From JACPYF01 sp947085525 (GTDB lineage Bacteria > Patescibacteriota > Saccharimonadia > Saccharimonadales > Saccharimonadaceae), in assembly GCA_947085525.1 (NCBI GenBank), contig CAMTWU010000008.1, forward strand, positions 1-64,000: a DNA stretch of 64,000 nucleotides, in the 5' to 3' direction. Positions within the stretch are counted from its first letter, which is position 1, and each line of letters begins with the position of its first letter. Positions 41,107 through 48,356 of the stretch are shown one piece after another. The notes beneath the pieces are model-generated. The model was not told where the DNA came from. It saw nothing but the letters and a program-made list of their open reading frames with translations, and made no database searches. A program made the position numbers and the translations under genes.

Positions 41107-41148
41107 TGCTATCCTTTATTGGTTTAAATTTTTCTACGCATTAACTCT

Positions 41149-41202
41149 ATTATAACATGGATATATTCAAGCGATCGCTTTTCAGAAGCACGTTGAATAT
41201 AT
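41149..41202. promoter_or_regulatory. divergent promoter region with palindromes
   Basis: Inverted repeat ATATATTCAA (41161-41170) / TTGAATATAT (41193-41202), 22 bases apart, enclosing the palindrome AAGCGATCGCTT (41169-41180). TATAAT (minus strand, 41154-41149) faces MMPL. Likely operator of the ArsR protein. Confidence 0.5.
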
Positions 41203-41230
41203 TGATTTGCTAAGTAAAGACGAGTACAAT
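41202..41230 (+). promoter_or_regulatory. promoter of the AbrB-MFS pair
   Basis: TTGATT (41202-41207), 17-base spacer, TACAAT (41225-41230). The right arm of the inverted repeat touches its -35. Confidence 0.6.
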
Positions 41231-41272
41231 AAGTATGAATAGTATGTTGTGTATCATAAATAGGAGAATATT

Positions 41273-41503
41273 ATGGTAGGTAAATTTAAGTTTTGGGGTT
41301 CAGCGACAGTCGGGACAAAAGGCCAGATAGTCATACCTTCAGAAGCACGCCAAGCACTAGGCATGAAGGAAGGTGACAAGTTACTCATTGTCAGCTCAGC
41401 TCATAGTGAAACGTTAGTTATAGTTAAACCTGACGTGCTGGAGCAACATATGCAACGTGTACAAACAAACATCAAAGACCTGCTCGACGAAGATATTAAA
41501 TAA
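41273..41503 (+). CDS. AbrB/SpoVT-type DNA-binding protein
   Basis: 76 residues. GTKGQIVIPSEARQALGMKEGDKLLI (residues 14-39) is the swapped-hairpin beta-barrel of AbrB/MazE regulators. The stop and the MFS start overlap by one base (TAATG), so it likely controls the exporter. Confidence 0.88.
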   Translation: MVGKFKFWGSATVGTKGQIVIPSEARQALGMKEGDKLLIVSSAHSETLVIVKPDVLEQHMQRVQTNIKDLLDEDIK

Positions 41504-43104
41504 TGGATAAACCAATAACACAAATGAAAAAAATCGACACAGACGATGGTAGAAAAAAGCATATACTACCAATCTTCGCCGGCTTGATGGTGACAATGCT
41601 TTTGGCCTCGTTGAATCAAACTATTTTTAGTACTGCGCTTCCTACTATCGTGGGTGAACTAAAGGGTGTTGACCATATGCTGTGGGTCACCACGGCATAC
41701 ATACTAGCAGCGACGATTATGATTCCTGTTTACGGTAAAGTCGGAGATTTGATCGGTAGAAAAGGTCTACTTATCACTGCGATCACTCTCTTCATGGTGG
41801 GATCGGTTTTCGGCGGATTGGCACAGGATATGACCTGGCTTATCGTCGGACGTGCCATCCAGGGTCTGGGCGGTGGCGGCCTCATGATTCTGGCGCAAGC
41901 CATAATAGCCGATGTCGTCCCGGCGCGTGAACGCGGTAAGTATATGGGCATAATGGGTGGAGTATTCGCTTTCTCTTCAGTGGCTGGCCCGTTGCTGGGT
42001 GGCTGGTTTACAGATGGCATTGGCTGGAGGTGGGCATTCTGGATGAACATACCCCTCGGGATATTGGCTATCGCTGCAGCGGCCTTTTTTCTCAGGTTGC
42101 CAAAGAACACCAATACCCGGCCAAAGTTAGACTTTATCGGTATGCTTCTGCTGGGTATTACATCGACTATTATTGTGTTGCTTTCTATCTGGGGAGGACG
42201 AACCTATGAGTGGAACTCACCTGAGATTCTATCGTTGATTGTCGGTGGCTTGGTTGCTGCGATCAGTTTTGTGTTTGTAGAACGTAGAGCCAAAGAACCT
42301 ATCATGCCGCTCTATCTATTCAAAGACCGCAACTTTAATCTAACTACCACTGCCGGTTTAATTATTGGTATCGCGATGTTCGGCACCCTCGCTTACTTGC
42401 CAACGTATCTGCAGATGGTAACCGGTGTTGGTGCGACTGAAGCAGGGCTGTTAATGATTCCGATGATGGCCGCACTCCTTGTCAGCTCTATAGCGACGGG
42501 ACAATTGGTAAGTAAGACAGGCCGCTATAAATGGTTACCAGTTGTGGGTACATCGATAGTAATAGTGGCGCTAGTACTGCTGTCGACGATGACCCCGACA
42601 ATGCCTATCTGGCTCCTGTGTTCTTATCTGGCGGTCATGGGGTTTGGCTTAGGTATGAGCATGCAGATCCTTGTTTTAGTCGTACAAAATTCGTTCGATG
42701 TGTCGATAGTAGGTACAGCGACCGCTTCCAATAACTATTTCCGACAGATCGGAGCGTCGCTGGGAGCGGCAGTCGTTGGTACCCTGTTCGCGACTAAATT
42801 GACTGAACTGCTTACGAAAAGACTGCCAGCTTCAGGTACGGGAAGTGCCGGAAGTAGCAATTCGTTTACACCTGACTTAGTAAATCACTTGCCAACGCCT
42901 ATCCATGACATTGTTATTAGCTCATACAATGAGGCATTAACTCCTATATTCCTCTACATGGTTCCGCTTATTGCCATAGCGGTGATACTTCTAAGCTTTG
43001 TGAAAGAAAAACCATTGGCTACTACAATCAAAAGAGATGCTGTCCCTGAGTCGTTGGAGATAGACGGCGGCGACTATGCATATATCGATAAAAAGCCTCA
43101 GTAA
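41503..43104 (+). CDS. MFS drug exporter, DHA2/EmrB type
   Basis: 533 residues, 14 predicted spans. LASLNQTIFSTALPTIVGEL (TM1), WVTTAYILAATIMIPVYGKVGDLIGRKG (motif A at about residue 77) and GRAIQGLGGGGLMILAQAII with the RxxQGxGG motif are typical of DHA2 drug/H+ antiporters. Substrates cannot be predicted. Confidence 0.9.
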   Translation: MDKPITQMKKIDTDDGRKKHILPIFAGLMVTMLLASLNQTIFSTALPTIVGELKGVDHMLWVTTAYILAATIMIPVYGKVGDLIGRKGLLITAITLFMVGSVFGGLAQDMTWLIVGRAIQGLGGGGLMILAQAIIADVVPARERGKYMGIMGGVFAFSSVAGPLLGGWFTDGIGWRWAFWMNIPLGILAIAAAAFFLRLPKNTNTRPKLDFIGMLLLGITSTIIVLLSIWGGRTYEWNSPEILSLIVGGLVAAISFVFVERRAKEPIMPLYLFKDRNFNLTTTAGLIIGIAMFGTLAYLPTYLQMVTGVGATEAGLLMIPMMAALLVSSIATGQLVSKTGRYKWLPVVGTSIVIVALVLLSTMTPTMPIWLLCSYLAVMGFGLGMSMQILVLVVQNSFDVSIVGTATASNNYFRQIGASLGAAVVGTLFATKLTELLTKRLPASGTGSAGSSNSFTPDLVNHLPTPIHDIVISSYNEALTPIFLYMVPLIAIAVILLSFVKEKPLATTIKRDAVPESLEIDGGDYAYIDKKPQ

Positions 43105-43284
43105 ACGTGCGTCGTAGCCTTTCTTGATATATCCTTCATTTCCCGTTTGATCTACAAGCAAAGTGGTACAAGCACATAGTTTGAGCCCTACAGTCGGGCT
43201 ACGAGTTCTCACCCGGGAGCATAATAGCCGGATGAACTCGTTGCTGGTATTTAGCTGATATAATCAAGCCAAGGAGACGCGTAT

Positions 43285-43740
43285 ATGGCTGGTAAAAAGA
43301 AAACCTCAATCATTAAGTGGATTGTAGTCGGAATTGCTATCGTTGCTCTTGGCGCCGTGGGCTTCTTAGGCAACCAGGCATACGAAACCAATACTGCAAA
43401 CTTCGCTGATGAGCTGCTACAAGCGGTTGTTAAAGAGTATCCCGACACGACGTACTGGCTCACCACGCACAACTGGAAAGGCGAGAATAATGTTAAGGAA
43501 GTTCTTGCACCGTATCTCAAACCTGAAACTGTCGCGATTCTTGATAAGATTAAACCCACAGTCTGGGATGAATTAAAGACAGAGGGCATCGACTTTTCAG
43601 AAAAGTTCATCTGGCTTGATGATGACCTCTGGGAAGATGAGCTTAAAGACCTAGAGAAGCACAATGCAACTGAAAACTTTGTACTTATTGATCTCAATAA
43701 AGACCCCAATCAACTAAAAACGATTATTGATCTGCTTTAG
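43285..43740 (+). CDS. hypothetical protein with N-terminal anchor
   Basis: 151 residues. One span (IIKWIVVGIAIVALGAVGFLG) and an extracytoplasmic acidic domain (SEKFIWLDDDLWEDELKDLE). No family recognised. An extended -10 (TGATATAAT, 43256-43264) sits 20 bases before the ATG, and GGAG is present. It overlaps the convergent gene at 43724 by 17 bases. Confidence 0.6.
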   Translation: MAGKKKTSIIKWIVVGIAIVALGAVGFLGNQAYETNTANFADELLQAVVKEYPDTTYWLTTHNWKGENNVKEVLAPYLKPETVAILDKIKPTVWDELKTEGIDFSEKFIWLDDDLWEDELKDLEKHNATENFVLIDLNKDPNQLKTIIDLL

Positions 43741-44230
43741 TTTTCTTCTTTGAGTAACTACTAAGCGTAGTGTATACAACGAGCCTCTGATAAAATCCCG
43801 GCCGAATACCATTCTTTGCGACTTCGTAAACAACTAGTACGATGAATGTCACTACGACACCGATGAGGTAGAAGTACCAGTTTGACCAGAACAGAATCGC
43901 TGGTGCGAGTGCTATCGGCAGTATGCGCGTAACGAAAGACTTAACTAGTACATCATAGGTTTCCTTGAAACTCGCGTAGGCAGATGACCGCGCGTCTGCA
44001 TGAAGTTTCAGGTAGTCCACATACTTCTTAACTCCACTATTGTGATCCGTGTACCATTTGTATGATACTTCGTCATCTGCCATATCATATAGGTCATAGA
44101 AGCCCTTTTTAGTGCTAAACACTGACGAATGGAATATAGTGAATAGCCAACTTATTCTCTGGCCACCAAAACACCACAAGCCAAACAATATACCAACAAC
44201 TAGTGCAACAATACTCATTAACTCAATCAT
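43724..44230 (-). CDS. hypothetical membrane protein
   Basis: 168 residues. Spans near the N-terminus (MIELMSIVALVVGILFGLWC) and at residues 103-145 (two helices, ILPIALAPAILFWSNWYFYL and VVVTFIVLVVYEVAK); a charged middle domain. No family recognised. Four bases downstream of the PLD-like gene on the same strand. Confidence 0.6.
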   Translation of the reverse strand: MIELMSIVALVVGILFGLWCFGGQRISWLFTIFHSSVFSTKKGFYDLYDMADDEVSYKWYTDHNSGVKKYVDYLKLHADARSSAYASFKETYDVLVKSFVTRILPIALAPAILFWSNWYFYLIGVVVTFIVLVVYEVAKNGIRPGFYQRLVVYTTLSSYSKKKTKADQ

Positions 44231-44234
44231 AGCA

Positions 44235-44717
44235 TCAACTCCACTTATATGCGCCCGTGAAGCGCATCACCTCTTCTACGACTAACGGTGATTTCATCCG
44301 TCGCATAAACTCACAACTATCGTTCTGCGAGAGGATATTCAAGCTACCCTCCCACAAAACATCATCGTCAATGATTGCCACTTTCCGGTGATGCCCTACG
44401 GTCATAAGTACCGTAACTCCAATCTCCTGCAATATAGCCGTTGCTTCGACCGCCTGCTGATAAAGCACCCGATCGTGTTCCTCAAAAGGCTTAGTGTTAA
44501 CGATTACACGCACTCCTTTTGCTCGTAAGCGTCGTATGGCCGGTAGGAGTGCATTTAAACGCTTCATCGTGATGAATGGACTTTCAATTACAACTAGCGA
44601 TCTAGCACATCGTAAGTCTCTTTCAAAAGCATCGTAAAAACTTTGCTGGTTATAGAGCCTAGAGTCTATAATAGTCATAGAATCATGGCTACTTTTGGTT
44701 CTAAATAAGCTAAACAT
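44235..44717 (-). CDS. PLD-like domain protein
   Basis: 160 residues. One phospholipase D half with VGHHRKVAIIDDDVLWEGSLN (the HxK...D pattern, here HRKVAIIDDD) and a strand ARSLVVIESPFITMKRL. A single HKD domain would act as a dimer, as in Nuc-type nucleases. Start 44717 follows GGAGGG; a longer frame to 44804 passes through the hairpin region. It may be a nuclease for DNA or RNA of the element. Confidence 0.7.
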   Translation of the reverse strand: MFSLFRTKSSHDSMTIIDSRLYNQQSFYDAFERDLRCARSLVVIESPFITMKRLNALLPAIRRLRAKGVRVIVNTKPFEEHDRVLYQQAVEATAILQEIGVTVLMTVGHHRKVAIIDDDVLWEGSLNILSQNDSCEFMRRMKSPLVVEEVMRFTGAYKWS

Positions 44718-44785
44718 TTTGCCCTCCTGAAATAACGTTTTCAGTAACAGAGTAAAAAGTTCTATCCTCATCCACGAACCCCTGC

Positions 44786-44823
44786 CACGACTGAGCCCGA
44801 TCATTTGGTCGGGTTTTGTCGTG
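44786..44823. repeat. composite hairpin near attR
   Basis: Outer stem CACGAC/GTCGTG (44786-44791, 44818-44823), inner CCCGA/TCGGG (44796-44800, 44809-44813), followed by GCCTCG. Between the PLD-like gene and attR; no gene here. Confidence 0.5.
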
Positions 44824-44934
44824 CCTCGTTGTAGTCAACCACGATCACGAGCGAAGCGAGTAAGATTGTGTGTTCGCTAATCAAGAGCTCTCGCAGAAGC
44901 TTGCTTCGAGAAAGATCACAGATTATACCTTAGT

Positions 44935-44953
44935 ATTCCACGTGCCCCTGCCA
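44935..44953 (+). repeat. attR core (copy of the tRNA-Trp 3' end)
   Basis: ATTCCACGTGCCCCTGCCA, identical to 32258-32276; followed here by AGTATG. No tRNA 5' part lies upstream. Confidence 0.9.
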
Positions 44954-44974
44954 AGTATGAGTTGTATGAAACCT

Positions 44975-44997
44975 AGTCTCCATTTAAGAGGCTTTTT
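44975..44997 (+). terminator. original tRNA-Trp terminator, displaced
   Basis: AGTCTC (44975-44980) with GAGGCT (44988-44993, one G-T pair), loop CATTTAA, then TTTTTG. It lies 22 bases past attR and matches no gene immediately upstream, so it fits the terminator that followed tRNA-Trp before integration. Confidence 0.6.
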
Positions 44998-45011
44998 GTT
45001 ATGATATAAAC

Positions 45012-45554
45012 ATGAAACCAGTGATAATTTATGTTAGTGGAGCGCCTGGCTCTGGTAAAACTACTCTTGCAAGACATATTTCTAAGCAGCTAAATATACC
45101 CCAAATATCTAGCGACCTCGTCCATGGCGGCGTGGCATTCACTAACCCAAATCACGATAGAAGTGAAACTATACAAGACGTCTTTTTACCTTATATGATT
45201 CAGACTGCAAAGCTTGGTATTACTTTTGTAGTTGATCACGTTCTACAAAAAGATATAGCCAAAGAGACAATTATAGAAAAGTTGCAAGAACATTCAAATG
45301 TCCTATATATTCACACGCAAACTATTGACCCTATTGCTCGATATAAAAATAACATTGAAACAAACGAATCGGCTGAAATACAGAATCGTCGCAACCACTT
45401 GTTAACTCGCGCAGAGCATCATACTAACAACCTAGACAATACAATCAGTAAAATTACTTTAGATATTCCAACGTTAGTTGTTAATACAGATAATGGCTAC
45501 AACCCTGGTATTGAGGATATCATTGAATTTATTCAAACTGAGGGTATTCGCTAG
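45012..45554 (+). CDS. P-loop kinase/ATPase
   Basis: 180 residues. IIYVSGAPGSGKTTLARHIS (residues 4-23) is Walker A, followed by ISSDLVHGG and a C-terminal helical part. It resembles the AAA_33/Zeta-like kinases, like the gene at 31394. Substrate unknown. ATG with no strong Shine-Dalgarno. Confidence 0.75.
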   Translation: MKPVIIYVSGAPGSGKTTLARHISKQLNIPQISSDLVHGGVAFTNPNHDRSETIQDVFLPYMIQTAKLGITFVVDHVLQKDIAKETIIEKLQEHSNVLYIHTQTIDPIARYKNNIETNESAEIQNRRNHLLTRAEHHTNNLDNTISKITLDIPTLVVNTDNGYNPGIEDIIEFIQTEGIR

Positions 45555-45587
45555 TAAAAGTTGCGAAGTGCATCTATAAGAGGCTGC

Positions 45588-45625
45588 CAAATAAAGTAGC
45601 TTGTTTCTCAGGCTTTTTTATTTGG
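45588..45625 (+). terminator. putative terminator after the kinase gene
   Basis: CCAAATAAA (45588-45596) pairs with TTTATTTGG (45617-45625); T-rich 3' side. Weaker than the others because the loop is 20 bases. Confidence 0.4.
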
Positions 45626-45650
45626 AGTTACTAAATAAGAGTGCTACAAT
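45622..45650 (+). promoter_or_regulatory. promoter of the gene at 45680
   Basis: TTGGAG (45622-45627), 17-base spacer, TACAAT (45645-45650). GCTACAATAAAAGTA around the -10 is also present in infA P1. Confidence 0.45.
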
Positions 45651-45679
45651 AAAAGTATCTTAAAACAGGAGGGCGAGCT

Positions 45680-46333
45680 GTGAAAGATGACGAACTATTG
45701 AGTGAGAATAAACCACTTGTACGCCCTGTTGATCTTTTTTACAAACCATACGGTTTTCTATTCCGACGTCCTACGCGCCAACTAGGCAAGTCTGCTACAA
45801 AAGCGTTCATGAATATTGGACAAATTTTTCAAAAACGAGCGGTTAACCCCGTGGAAGAGTTGTTCGCAAAAACCCAAAACACACCTCAGGAAGAAAAAAT
45901 ACAGGACAAGGCTGAGGATCTAAGGAAGCTCAACAAGCTTGTCGCAAAGTCTCATGAGGTTTTGGCTTCTGCAGTTGCAGTATTTCCTTTTGACTTTTTC
46001 CCAGACACGGTGACGCTGGATAGAACCAAAGTGACGATCAAAAAACGTACGTTTTTTTGGTCATCAGAGATCATCAGCATTCGTGTCGAAGATATTCTGA
46101 ATGTAACCACGGGCTTAGGTCCGTTTTTTGGTTCACTGACGGTTGCGAGCCGTGTCATGAGTTCTGTTGACCACTTTAAGGTAGACTACCTGTGGCGTTC
46201 AGACGCACTAGAGATAAAACATATTTTGCAGGGTTACGTTATAGCTCATCATAACAATATAGATGTTGCTCACTTGTCAAAAGATGAACTCATCGCAACT
46301 CTATCAGAGCTAGGCCACGACGCTCAGGGCTAG
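45680..46333 (+). CDS. hypothetical protein
   Basis: 217 residues. The N-terminal half (residues 1-90) is charged; the second half has alternating strands (DTVTLDRTKVTIKKRTFFWSSE, VEDILNVTTGLGPFFGSL, VDYLWRSDALEIKHILQG) that resemble a PH-like domain, which is inference only. GTG start with AGGAGGGC upstream. It overlaps the convergent GT2 by 4 bases. Confidence 0.6.
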   Translation: MKDDELLSENKPLVRPVDLFYKPYGFLFRRPTRQLGKSATKAFMNIGQIFQKRAVNPVEELFAKTQNTPQEEKIQDKAEDLRKLNKLVAKSHEVLASAVAVFPFDFFPDTVTLDRTKVTIKKRTFFWSSEIISIRVEDILNVTTGLGPFFGSLTVASRVMSSVDHFKVDYLWRSDALEIKHILQGYVIAHHNNIDVAHLSKDELIATLSELGHDAQG

Positions 46334-47496
46334 TAACGCTTTGTGACTGGGTAGCAAACATTACGGCCTTTCCAGTCGACCTTGCCTCGTTTGTACTGTA
46401 CAAAACTAATGATTATCAGCACGATCTCTTGCAGTGCAATGATCGGCAGGGTCAAAAAACTCAGCCCAATCACATAATAATCAAATAGTTTAGTGATTTT
46501 CTTTACCGCATGAAAATACAGGATGTATATATAACTAGTCAAAAAAACCACACCCAGTGCCAATATAAACGAAGTAGGCAATCGCCCATCACTAGGGTAA
46601 AGTGCAGTTATGACCAGTACGATCCACGGTAATACAAACAGTGTAAAGTGACCTACAATAGCTAAAAATGTGGCTACATAGCTCTTTTTGAGCGTTGGAT
46701 ACCACAAACGAACAGCAGTATCGACCTGTGAACGCCAACGTTTTGCGTAGCTAACTTGCAACACATCGTTTGCAACCAAAAAGCGGTAATTATCATCAGC
46801 AGATAACTGCGTGGCTAGCTGGTTTTCGACATCAATAAAATCCTTGTACAGCTCAAAGGTGCCAGCCTTTTCCAGTGCGTCTGTACGTATAGCCCACAGA
46901 CTGGTTGCTAGTGGTGTATTGAACCTTAGCGGAGTCACAACTTGCCAAAAATAACGTAGTGGGGCAAAGACAACACTAGCCCTAAAGCTATCTAGACGCT
47001 GAGGCAGAACAGACGTCATACTGACTTTTTCTTGCTGCATGTACCTTATCAATTGTGAGAGGCTGTCCGGAGCTACTCTGGTGTCAACACTCATAAATAC
47101 CAGATATTCACCCTTCGCCTGAGCAGCGAGCGCTTTGTAGGCATTGTTTTTGCCCAGCCAACCGTCACTAGGTATATCACCACTGACAAAACGTACACCA
47201 TCATGCGCAAAGCTGCGAATCACCTGCGATGTCTCATCCTGCGAGCAATCATCCAATACTATGATCTCTAGCTTGGGATAGTCACTACCGATAGCGCTAG
47301 TCAGACAATCAGCTAGTGCGTATGTTTCGTTACGCGCCGGTATACATAAACTAACCGTAGGAGTATCTTCTAGCTCCAAATTTTTGCTGTGTGTCATCTG
47401 ATAACGACTCTTTACTAACGAAAACTGCACCAACAATACAATGTCCACCAAGAAACAAAGGACTAACAAACCATTAACAATATGCTCTGTATTCAT
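46330..47496 (-). CDS. GT2 family glycosyltransferase
   Basis: 388 residues. TVSLCIPARNETYALADCL and IIVLDDCSQDETSQV near residues 50-100 are the GT-A nucleotide-sugar site; FMSVDTRV supplies the DxD-like metal ligands. Hydrophobic N-terminus (residues 1-22) and three or four spans near the C-terminus put the enzyme at the membrane. It may build a surface polysaccharide or glycolipid. ATG 47496 is preferred to upstream in-frame starts. Confidence 0.82.
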   Translation of the reverse strand: MNTEHIVNGLLVLCFLVDIVLLVQFSLVKSRYQMTHSKNLELEDTPTVSLCIPARNETYALADCLTSAIGSDYPKLEIIVLDDCSQDETSQVIRSFAHDGVRFVSGDIPSDGWLGKNNAYKALAAQAKGEYLVFMSVDTRVAPDSLSQLIRYMQQEKVSMTSVLPQRLDSFRASVVFAPLRYFWQVVTPLRFNTPLATSLWAIRTDALEKAGTFELYKDFIDVENQLATQLSADDNYRFLVANDVLQVSYAKRWRSQVDTAVRLWYPTLKKSYVATFLAIVGHFTLFVLPWIVLVITALYPSDGRLPTSFILALGVVFLTSYIYILYFHAVKKITKLFDYYVIGLSFLTLPIIALQEIVLIIISFVQYKRGKVDWKGRNVCYPVTKRY

Positions 47497-47621
47497 TACT
47501 ATGTAGCTTACCATAATCATGATCACCACCTCTAAAGATATGTGCTTTGATAATGCTTACCCTAAGTATGTCAAAAAGTGTATACTGAGTACTGAAATAT
47601 AAACCGTGGGGGGTTATACAA

Positions 47622-48356
47622 GTGACAGAACTCAGGCCAGTTAGCCACGAGGAAAAATCCACTGGAGAACATCAACAAACACCGGATATCACTACCGGTA
47701 TTGCCGAGTTTGGTACGCCGGAATTTGAAGCCTGTTGCCAATTTGAGATCGAACATTTTGGAGCTGCTTTTGAGCTGAGCCCTGAAGAAATGATTGAAAA
47801 TTACGAACCCTATAATAATAGGAGTTGGTTTGTTAATTGTAAGGACGCATCTGGCAGACTAGTTGGTGTTGCTCGTATGATAGATCCTGCTGAAGGTCAG
47901 ACATTAAAAACATTCAAAGATTTAATAGATCCACATAAGCCCTGGAAGGCTCCGGAATCTAAAATCATTGAATACTTTGAAGAGATAGGTTTAGATCCAA
48001 GTCAAGCTGTTGATTTTGCAACATACAAAATATTAGAACACGAAACAATTTCGAAAACAGAGTCAGAGATAGTAATGGCGTCTATCATGGCTGGCGTATA
48101 TCACGAATCTATTAGACGGGGTCGACCCAGTTTTATCGCCGCATATGACATAAAACCGCTCAAAAAGTATCGTGAACTTGGACTAACCTACAAAACTATT
48201 GCAGGATTACCACCCGAAGAATACTTGGGTTCTGTATGCGAGCCAGTATGTAATAACTTCGCAGAAATGGAAGAAGACTTGCGTATTGCAAATCCGCATT
48301 TATGGAAATTGATAGTGGAACAGGGTTGGAAAGGTCAGGAAAGAAGTGCTGCTTGA
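47622..48356 (+). CDS. GNAT-like/autoinducer-synthase-fold protein, hypothetical
   Basis: 244 residues. ASGRLVGVARMIDPAEGQ (residues 75-95) and SEIVMASIMAGVYHESIRRG resemble an acyltransferase fold; the family is not firmly identified. GTG start with GGGGGG upstream. It overlaps the sensor kinase start by 11 bases, so the two may be functionally linked. Confidence 0.5.
   Translation: MTELRPVSHEEKSTGEHQQTPDITTGIAEFGTPEFEACCQFEIEHFGAAFELSPEEMIENYEPYNNRSWFVNCKDASGRLVGVARMIDPAEGQTLKTFKDLIDPHKPWKAPESKIIEYFEEIGLDPSQAVDFATYKILEHETISKTESEIVMASIMAGVYHESIRRGRPSFIAAYDIKPLKKYRELGLTYKTIAGLPPEEYLGSVCEPVCNNFAEMEEDLRIANPHLWKLIVEQGWKGQERSAA

Larger units (their letters stand above)
32258..44953. mobile_element. 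integrated element of about 12.7 kb in tRNA-Trp
   Basis: Bounded by a 19-bp direct repeat (32258-32276 and 44935-44953), the first copy being the 3' end of tRNA-Trp. A large serine recombinase lies at the left end. Cargo includes a replication-relaxation protein, DUF3768, MarR, ArsR and AbrB regulators, MMPL and MFS exporters and a PLD-like protein. No conjugation gene was recognised, so it looks like an integrative plasmid or a mobilisable island. Limits are seen directly; mobility is inferred. Confidence 0.85.
44718..45011. other. right end of the element and adjacent chromosome, gene-free
   Basis: Holds the composite hairpin, a second dyad (TCTCG...CGAGA, about 44888-44911), attR at 44935-44953 and the displaced tRNA-Trp terminator. 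No reading frame is supported. Confidence 0.6.

Noticed and set aside
43104..43284. tRNA-like sequence before the 43285 gene
   Set aside because: GAGCCCTACAGTCGGGCT and a CGAGTTC/GAACTCG pair can fold, but no cloverleaf or anticodon arm is present.
44776..44788. Third attachment core (CCCCTGCCA)
   Set aside because: Only 9 bases match the att core, which can occur by chance; the 19-bp repeat at 44935 is the better end.
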